A stretch of 64,000 nt of DNA, taken from positions 98,418 to 162,417 of the forward strand of contig JAANMP010000005.1 in NCBI GenBank assembly GCA_011250595.1, read 5' to 3'. Of this stretch, positions 17,189 through 25,402 are shown piece after piece. The notes below the pieces were generated by a model, which had not been told where the DNA came from, ran no database searches, and saw nothing but the letters and a program-made list of their open reading frames with translations. The position numbers and the translations under genes are program-made. Numbering within the stretch: position 1 is the stretch's first letter; the number at the start of each line of letters is the position of its first letter. This stretch comes from Bacillus sp. MM2020_1. Lineage in GTDB: Bacteria > Bacillota > Bacilli > Bacillales > Cytobacillaceae.

Positions 17189-18016
17189 GTGAAGTTTGTT
17201 AAAGACAAGGAATGGTTAGTTAAATGCTTAACCGAGAGCAAGGTCAGGGTTGTCGATTGCCGATTTTCATTAGCTGAGCCGGAAAAAGGCAGTCAAGACT
17301 ACATTAAGGGCCATCTTCCAGGCGCAGTTTTCTTTGATTTAGCAAGAGACTTGTCGAGTCCGATTCAAGTCCATGGCGGTCGGCATCCATTGCCATTGGT
17401 AGAGGACTTAATAAAAAAAATAGAAGCTGCAGGTATTGATGAAAACACTGTAGTTGTCGCCTATGATAACGGGGAAGGTGCGTATGCAGCCCGTTTATGG
17501 TGGCTGCTTCAGTACCTTGGTCATGACAATGTTTATGTACTTGATAGGGGATTTAATGGGTGGGCAGCAGCAAATTATCCAATAACCCAAGTTATTCCTT
17601 CCTATGATAAGACAGAATTCCACTACATCATTAAGCCAGAATTACTGGCAACCACCATAGAAGTAAAAGATGTAGTTGAAAAAAAGCCAGAAGAGAAGAT
17701 CTTAATCGATTCCAGAGAACCAAAAAGGTACCTGGGTTTGGAAGAACCGATTGATAAAAAAGCTGGGCATATTCCCGGTGCCATAAATAAACCCTGGATG
17801 GAAGGGTTTATTGATTGTCGATATAAAAAAGCAGAAAAACAGAAGCAAAGGTTTTCAGACATCGACCCGAATAAAGAGATTATTGTTTACTGTGGTTCAG
17901 GGGTTACTGCAACTCCTAATTACCTGGCATTAAAAGAAGCCGGTTTTGAAAAAGTAAAACTCTATGTCGGGAGCTTCAGTGATTGGATCTCCTATGAGGA
18001 TCATAAAATAGAATAA
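17189..18016 (+). CDS. Rhodanese-family sulfurtransferase (two-domain, thiosulfate/3-mercaptopyruvate type)
   Basis: 275 residues: tandem rhodanese domains. The first (about 1-130) is inactive and carries VVAYDNGEGAYAARLWW where the catalytic Cys would be (Asp instead). The second has the active loop VYCGSGVTATP with Cys about residue 234. The CGSGVT loop is closer to thiosulfate/mercaptopyruvate sulfurtransferases than to single-domain rhodaneses. A GTG start at 17189 follows a strong GGAGGAAG. It lies 30 bp after dynA and could share its transcript. Confidence 0.88.
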   Translation: MKFVKDKEWLVKCLTESKVRVVDCRFSLAEPEKGSQDYIKGHLPGAVFFDLARDLSSPIQVHGGRHPLPLVEDLIKKIEAAGIDENTVVVAYDNGEGAYAARLWWLLQYLGHDNVYVLDRGFNGWAAANYPITQVIPSYDKTEFHYIIKPELLATTIEVKDVVEKKPEEKILIDSREPKRYLGLEEPIDKKAGHIPGAINKPWMEGFIDCRYKKAEKQKQRFSDIDPNKEIIVYCGSGVTATPNYLALKEAGFEKVKLYVGSFSDWISYEDHKIE

Positions 18017-18087
18017 TCTTTCAGGCCAACTTATGTTATAATGGAAATCGTGTTGTTTTAAAACGACACAAAATAAGGAGGTCACAA

Positions 18088-18981
18088 ATGACGAATCAAA
18101 AGCCTTCACTTATGCTTGTTGATGGAATGGCCTTGCTATTTCGTGCATTCTACGCTACGGCAGTTACAGGACAATTTATGATAAATTCAAATGGAACACC
18201 GACAAATGGAATTCATGGCTTTGTTAAGCATTTATTCACGGCGGTTTCTTCATTTAAACCCTCACACCTCGCCGTTTGTTGGGATATGGGCAGTAAGACC
18301 TTTCGTACGGAGTTATTTTCGGATTATAAAGGCAATCGCGGTGAAGCACCGATCGAGCTGATCCCGCAATTTGATTTAGTAAAAGAAGTGGTCGCATCTT
18401 TTGATATTCCCAATATTGGATTAGCAGGATATGAAGCAGATGATTGCATTGGAACGATTGCCAATAAATCGAAAGACTTTGCCCATGTGTCGATCCTGAC
18501 GGGTGACCAAGATATGTTGCAGCTGCTTGATGATAGTATTTCTGTAATTTTATTAAAAAAGGGATATGGTAACTACATGGTGCATACACCTGAGACCTTT
18601 TTTGAAGAAAAAGGGATTACACCTAGACAAATGATTGATTTAAAAGCCCTCATGGGGGACACAAGCGATAATTATCCCGGCGTTAAAGGGATTGGAGAGA
18701 AAACAGCTCTAAAGCTCCTTCAGGAGTTTGATCATGTTGAGGGAATTATCTCTAATTTAGATCGATTGTCTAAGTCAAATAAGACTAAGATCGAGCAGGA
18801 TTTAGAAATGCTCCATTTGTCGAGGGTGCTTGCCGAAATAAAATGCGATGTTCCCGTAAGTTGCGCATTGGATGATGCCAGCCTGCGAATTGAAAAAGAA
18901 AAAGCAGTAAATAAGTTAATGGAATTAGAGCTTCGAGGATTGCAGAGGCTCCTGCCAATAGACGAAATGTTTGTTTCATAA
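18088..18981 (+). CDS. ypcP: 5'-3' exonuclease YpcP (FEN/Pol I N-domain family)
   Basis: 297 residues, matching the stand-alone 5'-nuclease family homologous to the N-terminal domain of DNA polymerase I. Acidic metal-binding motifs are seen at LVDGMALLFRAF (N-terminus), AGYEADDCIGT (about 110) and LTGDQDMLQLL (about 137). The helix-hairpin-helix stretch GDTSDNYPGVKGIGEKTA is at about 190. It removes flaps or RNA primers. AAGGAGGTCACAA precedes the ATG. The gene ends in a strong terminator. Confidence 0.93.
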   Translation: MTNQKPSLMLVDGMALLFRAFYATAVTGQFMINSNGTPTNGIHGFVKHLFTAVSSFKPSHLAVCWDMGSKTFRTELFSDYKGNRGEAPIELIPQFDLVKEVVASFDIPNIGLAGYEADDCIGTIANKSKDFAHVSILTGDQDMLQLLDDSISVILLKKGYGNYMVHTPETFFEEKGITPRQMIDLKALMGDTSDNYPGVKGIGEKTALKLLQEFDHVEGIISNLDRLSKSNKTKIEQDLEMLHLSRVLAEIKCDVPVSCALDDASLRIEKEKAVNKLMELELRGLQRLLPIDEMFVS

Positions 18982-19019
18982 AAAATGAGGTTGTCCACTT
19001 GAGACAACCTCATTTTTTA
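18981..19019. terminator. Strong terminator after ypcP
   Basis: A 15-bp perfect stem (AAAAATGAGGTTGTC / GACAACCTCATTTTT) with a 7-nt loop and a T tail. Confidence 0.92.
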
Positions 19020-19030
19020 TGGTTATACAT

Positions 19031-19044
19031 ACAAGAATTCTTGT
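19031..19044. promoter_or_regulatory. 14-bp perfect palindrome upstream of the kinase gene
   Basis: ACAAGAATTCTTGT is fully self-complementary and lies between the ypcP terminator and the kinase reading frame. It is a candidate operator; no binder is known to me. Confidence 0.3.
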
Positions 19045-19095
19045 CTCACTAATAATAAGATATAAAAAAGCCAAGTTCACAAAGGGGGAACTACT

Positions 19096-19836
19096 TTCGA
19101 AAAGTATACACTGGATCATCAACCTATAGGGAAGGGTGCGACAAGCCTGGTCTTTTTTGGTCTGAATGAACAAAAAGAGCAGGTAGTAATAAAAAAGGTT
19201 GAAAGCAAAAAAGAAGCAGAACAAGAGAGCAATCTACTAAAAAGCATACCCATTCATAAACATATCATTACCTTTTTAGATTTTTTCGAGGAGGAACAAA
19301 CAGGGTATATTGTATTAGAATATCACCCCGGCGGAAGACTTGGTTATTTTAAAAAAGGAATCATCCATGATCAACAATGTGCAGTTCAAATAACTATCAG
19401 TATCCTTGAAGGATTAAAGGTAATCCACCAACATGGCATTCTCCATTGTGATATTACTCCACATAACATTTTAATTTGTAATAATGACCCGAAAACAGTC
19501 AAAATCATTGATTTCGGTTCTTCTGTCCGCACAAATGACTCGGGTGAATATATAGGAAATCATCGAGGGGCAACAAGATGGTATCGACCACCGGAGCTTA
19601 AGAAACAAAATCACATCTTTTCTGCCAACTTAACCTACAGTTCAGATTTATATAGTGCTGCATGTGTATGTTTGTACCTGTTAACAGGTTTTGCACCCAT
19701 TCGAAAAATACAAGCGTGCAAACAGATTCCCAATCAGAAGTTACAAAAAGTTATGAGGAAAGCAACAAGAAAGAATAAACTCAAACGTTTTCAATCGGCA
19801 CAAGAGTTTATTGATGCACTCCTTCCATTTGTCTAA
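19096..19836 (+). pseudogene. Eukaryote-like Ser/Thr protein kinase domain with no valid start codon
   Basis: An open frame of 246 codons encodes an almost complete kinase domain: Gly-loop IGKGATSLVF, VVIKK lysine, catalytic loop HCDITPHNIL (HCD instead of HRD), KIIDFGSS (DFG) and RWYRPPELK. Helix F reads SSDLYSAA, with Ala replacing the usual Gly. No ATG, GTG or TTG precedes the Gly-loop. The Shine-Dalgarno AAAGGGGG sits 7 nt before TTC (19096), exactly where a start codon is expected. A TTG-to-TTC change would explain this. CTG at 19111 is the only near-cognate alternative. No membrane or PASTA part is present. It is followed by a YrzF-like kinase gene, so a role at the spore surface is inferred. 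It is either silenced or started by a rare codon. Confidence 0.75.
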
Positions 19837-19905
19837 CATGTAGGTCTCCGGAAGTGTTTTAACAGGGTACAAAATAAAAAATTCCATAAAAGGAGATAAT
19901 GCCAG

Positions 19906-20490
19906 ATGAATGATTTTACCCAAATTGTCGTTACGCCGGGGAAACCAGTTCAGGTTCAAATCAATCCAACCGACTATCCCCTGATTGGAAAAGGATTGCA
20001 AGGAGCAGTGTTTAAACTATCCGATGACCGCTGTGTAAAAATTTATTCAAAACAAATTTATTGCCTTCGAGAGAAGCTGGTATTACAACAAATCGGTGAA
20101 AAAACAGCCATTTTACCGGAGGTTTATGAAGCGGGAGAAAATTATATTCTTATGGAATACCTTACCGGGCCTTCCTTGCAAGAATATCTTGAAGAATCCA
20201 AGGAAATTTCCGAAGAGTTAACAATTGAAATTATTAATTTAATTAAAGAAATTAGAAGTTTACAGTTTATGAGAATTGATTTCTCCTTAAGACATGCGAT
20301 CTATGATAAGAATGGAAAGTTGAAAATCATCGATCATGTTAATTCTTTTAAAATTCACAGGTCGTTTCCAAAACGACTTTTCAAAGACTTAAAACAATTA
20401 GGCCTATTAGCAACATTTTTAGAGAATGTAAAAATTCAAGAACCAGACATCTATGAACAATGGAAAAAATCGTTGAAAATAAAAGACTAA
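19906..20490 (+). CDS. yrzF: YrzF-like protein kinase family protein
   Basis: 194 residues, an abbreviated kinase fold like B. subtilis YrzF. The nucleotide loop LIGKGLQGAVFKL and the lysine in CVKIY are present, with hinge YILMEYLTGPS. The catalytic loop is reduced (RIDFSLRHAIYDKNG) and DFG is replaced by IDHVNS, so phosphotransfer is uncertain. The ATG at 19906 follows AAAAGGAGATAATGCC, a very strong site. It lies 69 bp after the start-less kinase and before an ATP-grasp gene. The gene set suggests a sporulation or spore-surface role, which is contextual. Confidence 0.75.
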   Translation: MNDFTQIVVTPGKPVQVQINPTDYPLIGKGLQGAVFKLSDDRCVKIYSKQIYCLREKLVLQQIGEKTAILPEVYEAGENYILMEYLTGPSLQEYLEESKEISEELTIEIINLIKEIRSLQFMRIDFSLRHAIYDKNGKLKIIDHVNSFKIHRSFPKRLFKDLKQLGLLATFLENVKIQEPDIYEQWKKSLKIKD

Positions 20491-20574
20491 CATCAACAGA
20501 TTATTCCTTCCATTTTCATAGAATCATGAATGCAAAATAATAAATGACCTGAAATGATTGAGGGTGACAGAGAA

Positions 20575-22908
20575 ATGGATGAAAAGTCTATTGGTATTAT
20601 TTTAACAAATCGGCAATGGAATAGGCTTGCCCAAGTGGAATTAACCGAGGATGATGCCTTTGTTTTCCAATATGCTAGAGCGGGCGAAGAGTTGAATTTG
20701 GACATACTATTTTTTAATATAGAAGAATTACAGGTAAACGAACGTAAGGGAAATGCAATGATGATTATAGATGAGGAGATAGTTTTACTGGGTTTCATAG
20801 AAATTCCTTCAGTTATCTATAATCCCACAAATTATCATCGCAAGAAAAACAATCGGACAATCTTCGAACTTGCACAGCAAACAGGTATTACGCTTATTAA
20901 TGAAAAGACTAATATTAAGAATAAGCATTTCCTGGATTTGATGGCAACACATCCAGCCCTAAAGGATGTAAATTTAGTTACGAGGAATCAAAATCCGACA
21001 TCCGTCAGTTTTTACATTTTAGGACAAAAACATTGCAACCATCAATGGGATACTCCGATCATTTATGCCAAGAAGGATGACGAAGTATTACCCTTTAAGG
21101 AAGCCTATCTGCTACTAACTAATAATCTTTTAATGCTAGAGGAAACGCAAGAATACCTTTTTGAAGTAAGTCACCAAATTTTAGAGATTCTCCATTATTA
21201 TTATCCAAGAATCTATGAAATTGGTCTTCAGTTTGTGTTGATGGAAAATGGTGAAATTAGAATTCAGTCCACATGTCCTATCCTCACCATAGTGAAAGAC
21301 ATAAGTTATAGCAATCAAAAAGTAGCTGGTACGATTCTTAAGTGGCCAATTGAGCTCGCTAAAGAAATCATGGACTTGAACAATGATGATCAAACCATGC
21401 ACACGAATAGTGAGGAAACTGAAGCAAACGTTCAAAAAAGCAATGTAGAATTACACCATGATAATATTACCCCGTTTGTCAAAAAATCAAGTTCCCATTT
21501 TGAAAATGTTTGGGTGAAATTTAAGGTTTTTCATGATAATGAAATGAAAATGAAATTACCGGACCGACTTACCGAGAACTGGAGGGAACAACCTGAAATT
21601 GTAAAATTTGGGGTGAATGAAGAGACCTGTCACTTTGACATTTACGAAGACGCAATCCCGCTAAGACATAATTCCTATCAAAATCCAGTGGAACTGTTTG
21701 TTTCTGACGCTCTGGTAAAACTTATGCACCTCCCTGTGGATCTGGTATATCAAATCCAATTTTCAGAGAGAAAGGTAATTATTGGTCCAACCATCGGCTT
21801 TCTGCTAGGTGAAAAAAATCATGTCTATAATTTAGATTATATGGAGAAATTCAATGATCGTTTTGGGGAATACCATCGTTATGGCGGAGTAACAATCGCC
21901 TTTTCAGCAAGTTCAGTCGATTGGGAAAAGAGAATTGCCTATGGGATGATCTATGACCCGGTAAAAAAACATTGGCGCTATGATTCTACCCCCATCCCCT
22001 CTACCATCTACCGTCGAAATTTCCATCAAAAGAAAGATGATATTCGACAACTTGTGGAATTAACCGATAATCATTTATTTAATTCCTACCACTTTAAAAA
22101 ATCAGATCTTTATTTACTAAAAAACAACCCGGAACTTAAGCAACACTTACCGACCACTATCCTTTTAGATACCATGGAAGAATTAATCAACTTTGTAATA
22201 GAAAATGGGAAGGTTATTTTAAAGCCTGTTAGCTTATCCAGAGGACGCGGAATTTTTATAGTAGAATTAGATTCTGAAACAGAAGGTTTTAGCTTATTCG
22301 ATTATCGAAATATGACAAAGGTAGAGCACAGACTGAAGGATAAAGAAGATTTACAAGCACTGTTAGAGGAAATGGGGATTTTTGATCAAGAGTATTTATT
22401 TCAAACCTATATCCCGCTCCTAAAGGTAAATAATCGATCCCTTGATGTCAGGGTTGTGATGCAGAAATATAACAAAAGGAAGTGGCAATGCTCAGGAATT
22501 GAATGCAGGGTTGCTCGAGAAGATGAGGACTTAACCAATATTGCTCGGGGCGGAGAGGCGATGACATTGGAAACAGTCATCAAGAGTTCAACCCAAGGGC
22601 TAAACTTTTCTCTTGTTTACCGGAACATTTTAAGCCTTTGCCAAAGGTTTTGCCGGATTATGGATCAAAAAAATGAACATTTCGCTGAATTTGGTATTGA
22701 TATTGCTTTAGATGAACATGGCTTCCCTTGGATTCTAGAAGCAAATATTTATCCCAGCTTCAAAGGCTTTAAGGCAATGGATTATGACACGTATTTAAAA
22801 ATCCGGACCCAGCCGATGTTTTATGCTGTTCAAATTCAAGGGTTCCAAATTCTTGATGAAGATGCGTATGGAAATACAATTCGGTTCCGTGAAAGAGCAT
22901 TTTTATAG
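20575..22908 (+). CDS. YheC/YheD-type ATP-grasp protein with degenerate N-terminal repeat (777 aa)
   Basis: About 777 residues, nearly twice the 350-450 of ordinary YheC/YheD endospore coat-associated proteins. The C-terminal half (about 300-770) has the ATP-grasp elements: VILKPVSLSRGRGIF (ATP loop), SLDVRVVMQK, ECRVAREDEDLTNIARGGE, and FGIDIALDEHGFPWILEAN (metal-binding Glu and Asn). The N-terminal half starts SIGIILTNRQW, like the other family members here. It keeps the FELAQQTGITLINEK and IYEIGLQF segments but lacks the ATP loop and metal ligands, so it looks like a decayed tandem copy. The ATG at 20575 follows GAGGGTG. A 13-bp hairpin at 22913 ends the transcript. Confidence 0.8.
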   Translation: MDEKSIGIILTNRQWNRLAQVELTEDDAFVFQYARAGEELNLDILFFNIEELQVNERKGNAMMIIDEEIVLLGFIEIPSVIYNPTNYHRKKNNRTIFELAQQTGITLINEKTNIKNKHFLDLMATHPALKDVNLVTRNQNPTSVSFYILGQKHCNHQWDTPIIYAKKDDEVLPFKEAYLLLTNNLLMLEETQEYLFEVSHQILEILHYYYPRIYEIGLQFVLMENGEIRIQSTCPILTIVKDISYSNQKVAGTILKWPIELAKEIMDLNNDDQTMHTNSEETEANVQKSNVELHHDNITPFVKKSSSHFENVWVKFKVFHDNEMKMKLPDRLTENWREQPEIVKFGVNEETCHFDIYEDAIPLRHNSYQNPVELFVSDALVKLMHLPVDLVYQIQFSERKVIIGPTIGFLLGEKNHVYNLDYMEKFNDRFGEYHRYGGVTIAFSASSVDWEKRIAYGMIYDPVKKHWRYDSTPIPSTIYRRNFHQKKDDIRQLVELTDNHLFNSYHFKKSDLYLLKNNPELKQHLPTTILLDTMEELINFVIENGKVILKPVSLSRGRGIFIVELDSETEGFSLFDYRNMTKVEHRLKDKEDLQALLEEMGIFDQEYLFQTYIPLLKVNNRSLDVRVVMQKYNKRKWQCSGIECRVAREDEDLTNIARGGEAMTLETVIKSSTQGLNFSLVYRNILSLCQRFCRIMDQKNEHFAEFGIDIALDEHGFPWILEANIYPSFKGFKAMDYDTYLKIRTQPMFYAVQIQGFQILDEDAYGNTIRFRERAFL

Positions 22909-22912
22909 TTAG

Positions 22913-22957
22913 GAATGTCCCTTTAGGAACTATTCTTAAAGGGACATTCTATTTTTT
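22913..22957. terminator. Terminator between convergent ATP-grasp and glycosyltransferase genes
   Basis: A 13-bp perfect stem (GAATGTCCCTTTA / TAAAGGGACATTC), followed on the plus strand by TATTTTTT. It overlaps the TAG of the opposite-strand gene. Confidence 0.85.
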
Positions 22958-24121
22958 ATCGATTACCATTTGGATATACAATTGAAGGATACGGTTAGAA
23001 CTTTTCTCCCAAGTGAAATGCTCCATTACTCGTTCAACACTGTTAAGACCTAACAATTCCACTTTTTTAGGATTGTTTAAAAGCTGAATTACACAATTGG
23101 ATAGTTCCACTTCAATATTTTGTGGATTTATCAAATACCCCGTTCTCCCATGTTCAATAACCTCCGGCATTCCCCCAATTTTTGTTGCGATAACGGGAAC
23201 ACCACATGCCATTGCTTCTACATTCACTAATCCGAATGCTTCCTGTCCAATTGAAGGGACTAAAACAAGATCTGCAGCCTCAAACCAATGGTGGATTTCC
23301 TCATGTGGGATAAACGATACAAACCGGACGTGTTCCGGAAAATTCTTTGCTAATTCAAATAATTTGTCAACATAGATGGTTCTTCTTTCTGAACCATAAA
23401 ACGCACTGCCGGCAATAAGTAATATGGTGTCAGGCACCGCTTGGATAATTGAAGGCATAGCCCGAAGTATTTTATGAATTCCCTTTATTTTTCTTAAACG
23501 TCCGACAAATAGGATGATTTTCCTACCTTCAAGGTTCATTTGTTTAATAAACTTTTCTTTATTACTTTTCTGATTTAATGACCATTTCGATTGGAATTGA
23601 GTGGTATCCACCCCTAAATAATTGACAATGACTTTATTTGCATCACAATCTGTTAGTTTTATTAAATAATCTCTAAGAAAATGGCTGTTGACAATAATTT
23701 TATCAGCTAGATGGAGATTACTAATTAACGCTTCCTTTTCAATATGTGATTTAGAAATAAACATGGTCGAGTGCAGTGATAAGAAAATCAGTTTATTTTG
23801 AAACTTGTGCCGAATGAGGGGAATATATTTTGGGCGATTTTCTATTTGGATGATATCGGGATTGAGTTTTGACAGTTTTGTCATGACCTTTGAGAGGTAC
23901 CTTGTCCAATGTCGATAAATAACCCTGACATAAGAAATATTTCCTTGTTTTTCAACGGAAGGGAGATCTTTTGACTTTTTCCCAAAGACAGTGAATTGAA
24001 TATCGTTTTGAAGAACGTTGGTTTGCATCTCTACAACTGTTTCAACGGAACTTGAACGAGATGATGGAATGGGGAAGGAACCAGGAGTTATGATGGCGAC
24101 TTTTGGTTTAATTCTCATCAT
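22949..24121 (-). CDS. Family 4 glycosyltransferase, CotSA-like
   Basis: About 390 residues, a GT-B fold retaining glycosyltransferase. The N-domain begins VAIITPGSFPIPS. The C-domain carries FVGRLRKIKGIHKIL (about 225) and the donor-site motif EAFGLVNVEAMACGVPVIA (Glu-x7-Glu, about 305), followed by GGMPEVIEHGRTGYLI. The build and N-terminal PGSFPIPS region resemble spore coat protein CotSA of B. subtilis. Start ATG 24121 follows AGAGGTG; ATG 24118 is equally possible. It faces the opposite way to its neighbours and has its own SigK-like promoter, supporting mother-cell expression late in sporulation. Confidence 0.78.
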   Translation of the reverse strand: MMRIKPKVAIITPGSFPIPSSRSSSVETVVEMQTNVLQNDIQFTVFGKKSKDLPSVEKQGNISYVRVIYRHWTRYLSKVMTKLSKLNPDIIQIENRPKYIPLIRHKFQNKLIFLSLHSTMFISKSHIEKEALISNLHLADKIIVNSHFLRDYLIKLTDCDANKVIVNYLGVDTTQFQSKWSLNQKSNKEKFIKQMNLEGRKIILFVGRLRKIKGIHKILRAMPSIIQAVPDTILLIAGSAFYGSERRTIYVDKLFELAKNFPEHVRFVSFIPHEEIHHWFEAADLVLVPSIGQEAFGLVNVEAMACGVPVIATKIGGMPEVIEHGRTGYLINPQNIEVELSNCVIQLLNNPKKVELLGLNSVERVMEHFTWEKSSNRILQLYIQMVIDKK

Positions 24122-24149
24122 ACAAAACACCTCTTAAAGTAATGTAACT

Positions 24150-24176
24150 TAGTGTATTCGAATATTTTATGAATGT
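24150..24176 (-). promoter_or_regulatory. SigK-like promoter of the CotSA-like gene
   Basis: On the minus strand an AC dinucleotide (24176-24175) is followed by exactly 16 bases and then AATACACTA (24158-24150). The SigK consensus is AC-N16-CATANNNTA, so one base differs. The expected start lies about 20 bp before the ATG. Confidence 0.5.
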
Positions 24177-24292
24177 TTCAAAAAAATTGGAGTTTTTATC
24201 TCTCCAAATCTATAACCCTTGCATTTAATAGTAAGAAGCGGTTTGTTTAGGTCATCTGAACGTAAACCCAATTCATAAGGTGGGGAAATAGC

Positions 24293-25378
24293 TTGAAACA
24301 GGAGTATATTGGAATTATTATCAGTTCGCAATTATATCGAGAAATTGTGAACGGTAAACAGTCACAAGTCCTGGCTTTCTATGAGGAAGCGGGTAAGATA
24401 AATAATCTCATTCCAGTTTATCTTCGGTTGGAGGATTTGCAGCCCGGTTTATCTGAGACAACGGGTTATGTGATGAATAGCAACGGTAAGTATCAGAAAA
24501 ATACTATTCCTAAACCTTTCGTTATTCATAACAGAGGATATCAATGTAGCTCAGCAGCCAAGAAACTGCTTAAGAGTTTACAATCAGAAGGCATAATATT
24601 TTTTAATGAATGGAATCAGTATGGGAAATACAAAATTCATAAGCTATTAGCGGAAAGTGAAGACCTAAGAACACATCTCCCTGATACGGTTCAATTTAAT
24701 CAAAGTAATATGTTTGAAATGATGGGGAAACACAGGGAATTAATAATCAAACCGAGCAGTGGTACATTTGGAAGACGTAACATGAAAGCAACGCGCCTTA
24801 ACGATTCAGAGTGGTTGTTAACCTATCCGCAAAAAGATAGGTGGCTGGAAGAAATCATCCTTGTAGACCGGTTACCATTGAAAATAGATTCTTTGGTAAC
24901 GAGCGGGATTTATATTATCCAAGCGAGAATTCGACTTGCAGAATTTAATAATAATCCATTTGACCTTCGGGTATCCGTCCAACGAAATGGGAATGGAGCA
25001 TGGCAAGTGACTGGGATGGTGGGGAAAGTAGCCAAAACAGGCAGCTTTGTTACAAATGTTGCTCGGGGCGGTATCTGTTTTGCCTTTGAAGATATTCTAA
25101 GAAACCTTCCCGACTTGGATGATAAACAAGTAGTGGCTGACGTGGAAGAATTATCCTTGAAGGTTGCCAAGCAACTGAGTAATCAAATTGAAAACTTAGC
25201 AGATATTGGACTTGATGTCGGGATTACAAAGGATGGTTTTCCCGTATTTATTGAATGTAATGCTCGAGATTTAAGGTTAACCTTTCGTCATGCATTAATG
25301 TTCGAAACATGGCGAGATACCTACATTACTCCAATAAGCTATGGGAAATACTTATTAACTAAAAGAACCGGACAATAA
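24293..25378 (+). CDS. YheC/YheD-type ATP-grasp protein (361 aa)
   Basis: 361 residues, the usual YheC length. It opens YIGIIISSQLYREIV and contains LIIKPSSGTFGRRNM (ATP loop), FDLRVSVQRNGNGAW, FVTNVARGGICFAFE and IGLDVGITKDGFPVFIECN (metal ligands), so the active site appears intact. YheC and YheD are endospore coat-associated in B. subtilis; the reaction is unknown, but the fold predicts carboxylate-amine or carboxylate-thiol ligation with ATP. Start TTG 24293 follows GGTGGGG. The next two genes follow at short spacing, giving an operon of three ATP-grasp genes. Confidence 0.82.
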   Translation: MKQEYIGIIISSQLYREIVNGKQSQVLAFYEEAGKINNLIPVYLRLEDLQPGLSETTGYVMNSNGKYQKNTIPKPFVIHNRGYQCSSAAKKLLKSLQSEGIIFFNEWNQYGKYKIHKLLAESEDLRTHLPDTVQFNQSNMFEMMGKHRELIIKPSSGTFGRRNMKATRLNDSEWLLTYPQKDRWLEEIILVDRLPLKIDSLVTSGIYIIQARIRLAEFNNNPFDLRVSVQRNGNGAWQVTGMVGKVAKTGSFVTNVARGGICFAFEDILRNLPDLDDKQVVADVEELSLKVAKQLSNQIENLADIGLDVGITKDGFPVFIECNARDLRLTFRHALMFETWRDTYITPISYGKYLLTKRTGQ

Positions 25379-25402
25379 AAAACACAGAGGAAGTAGGTTG
25401 AT

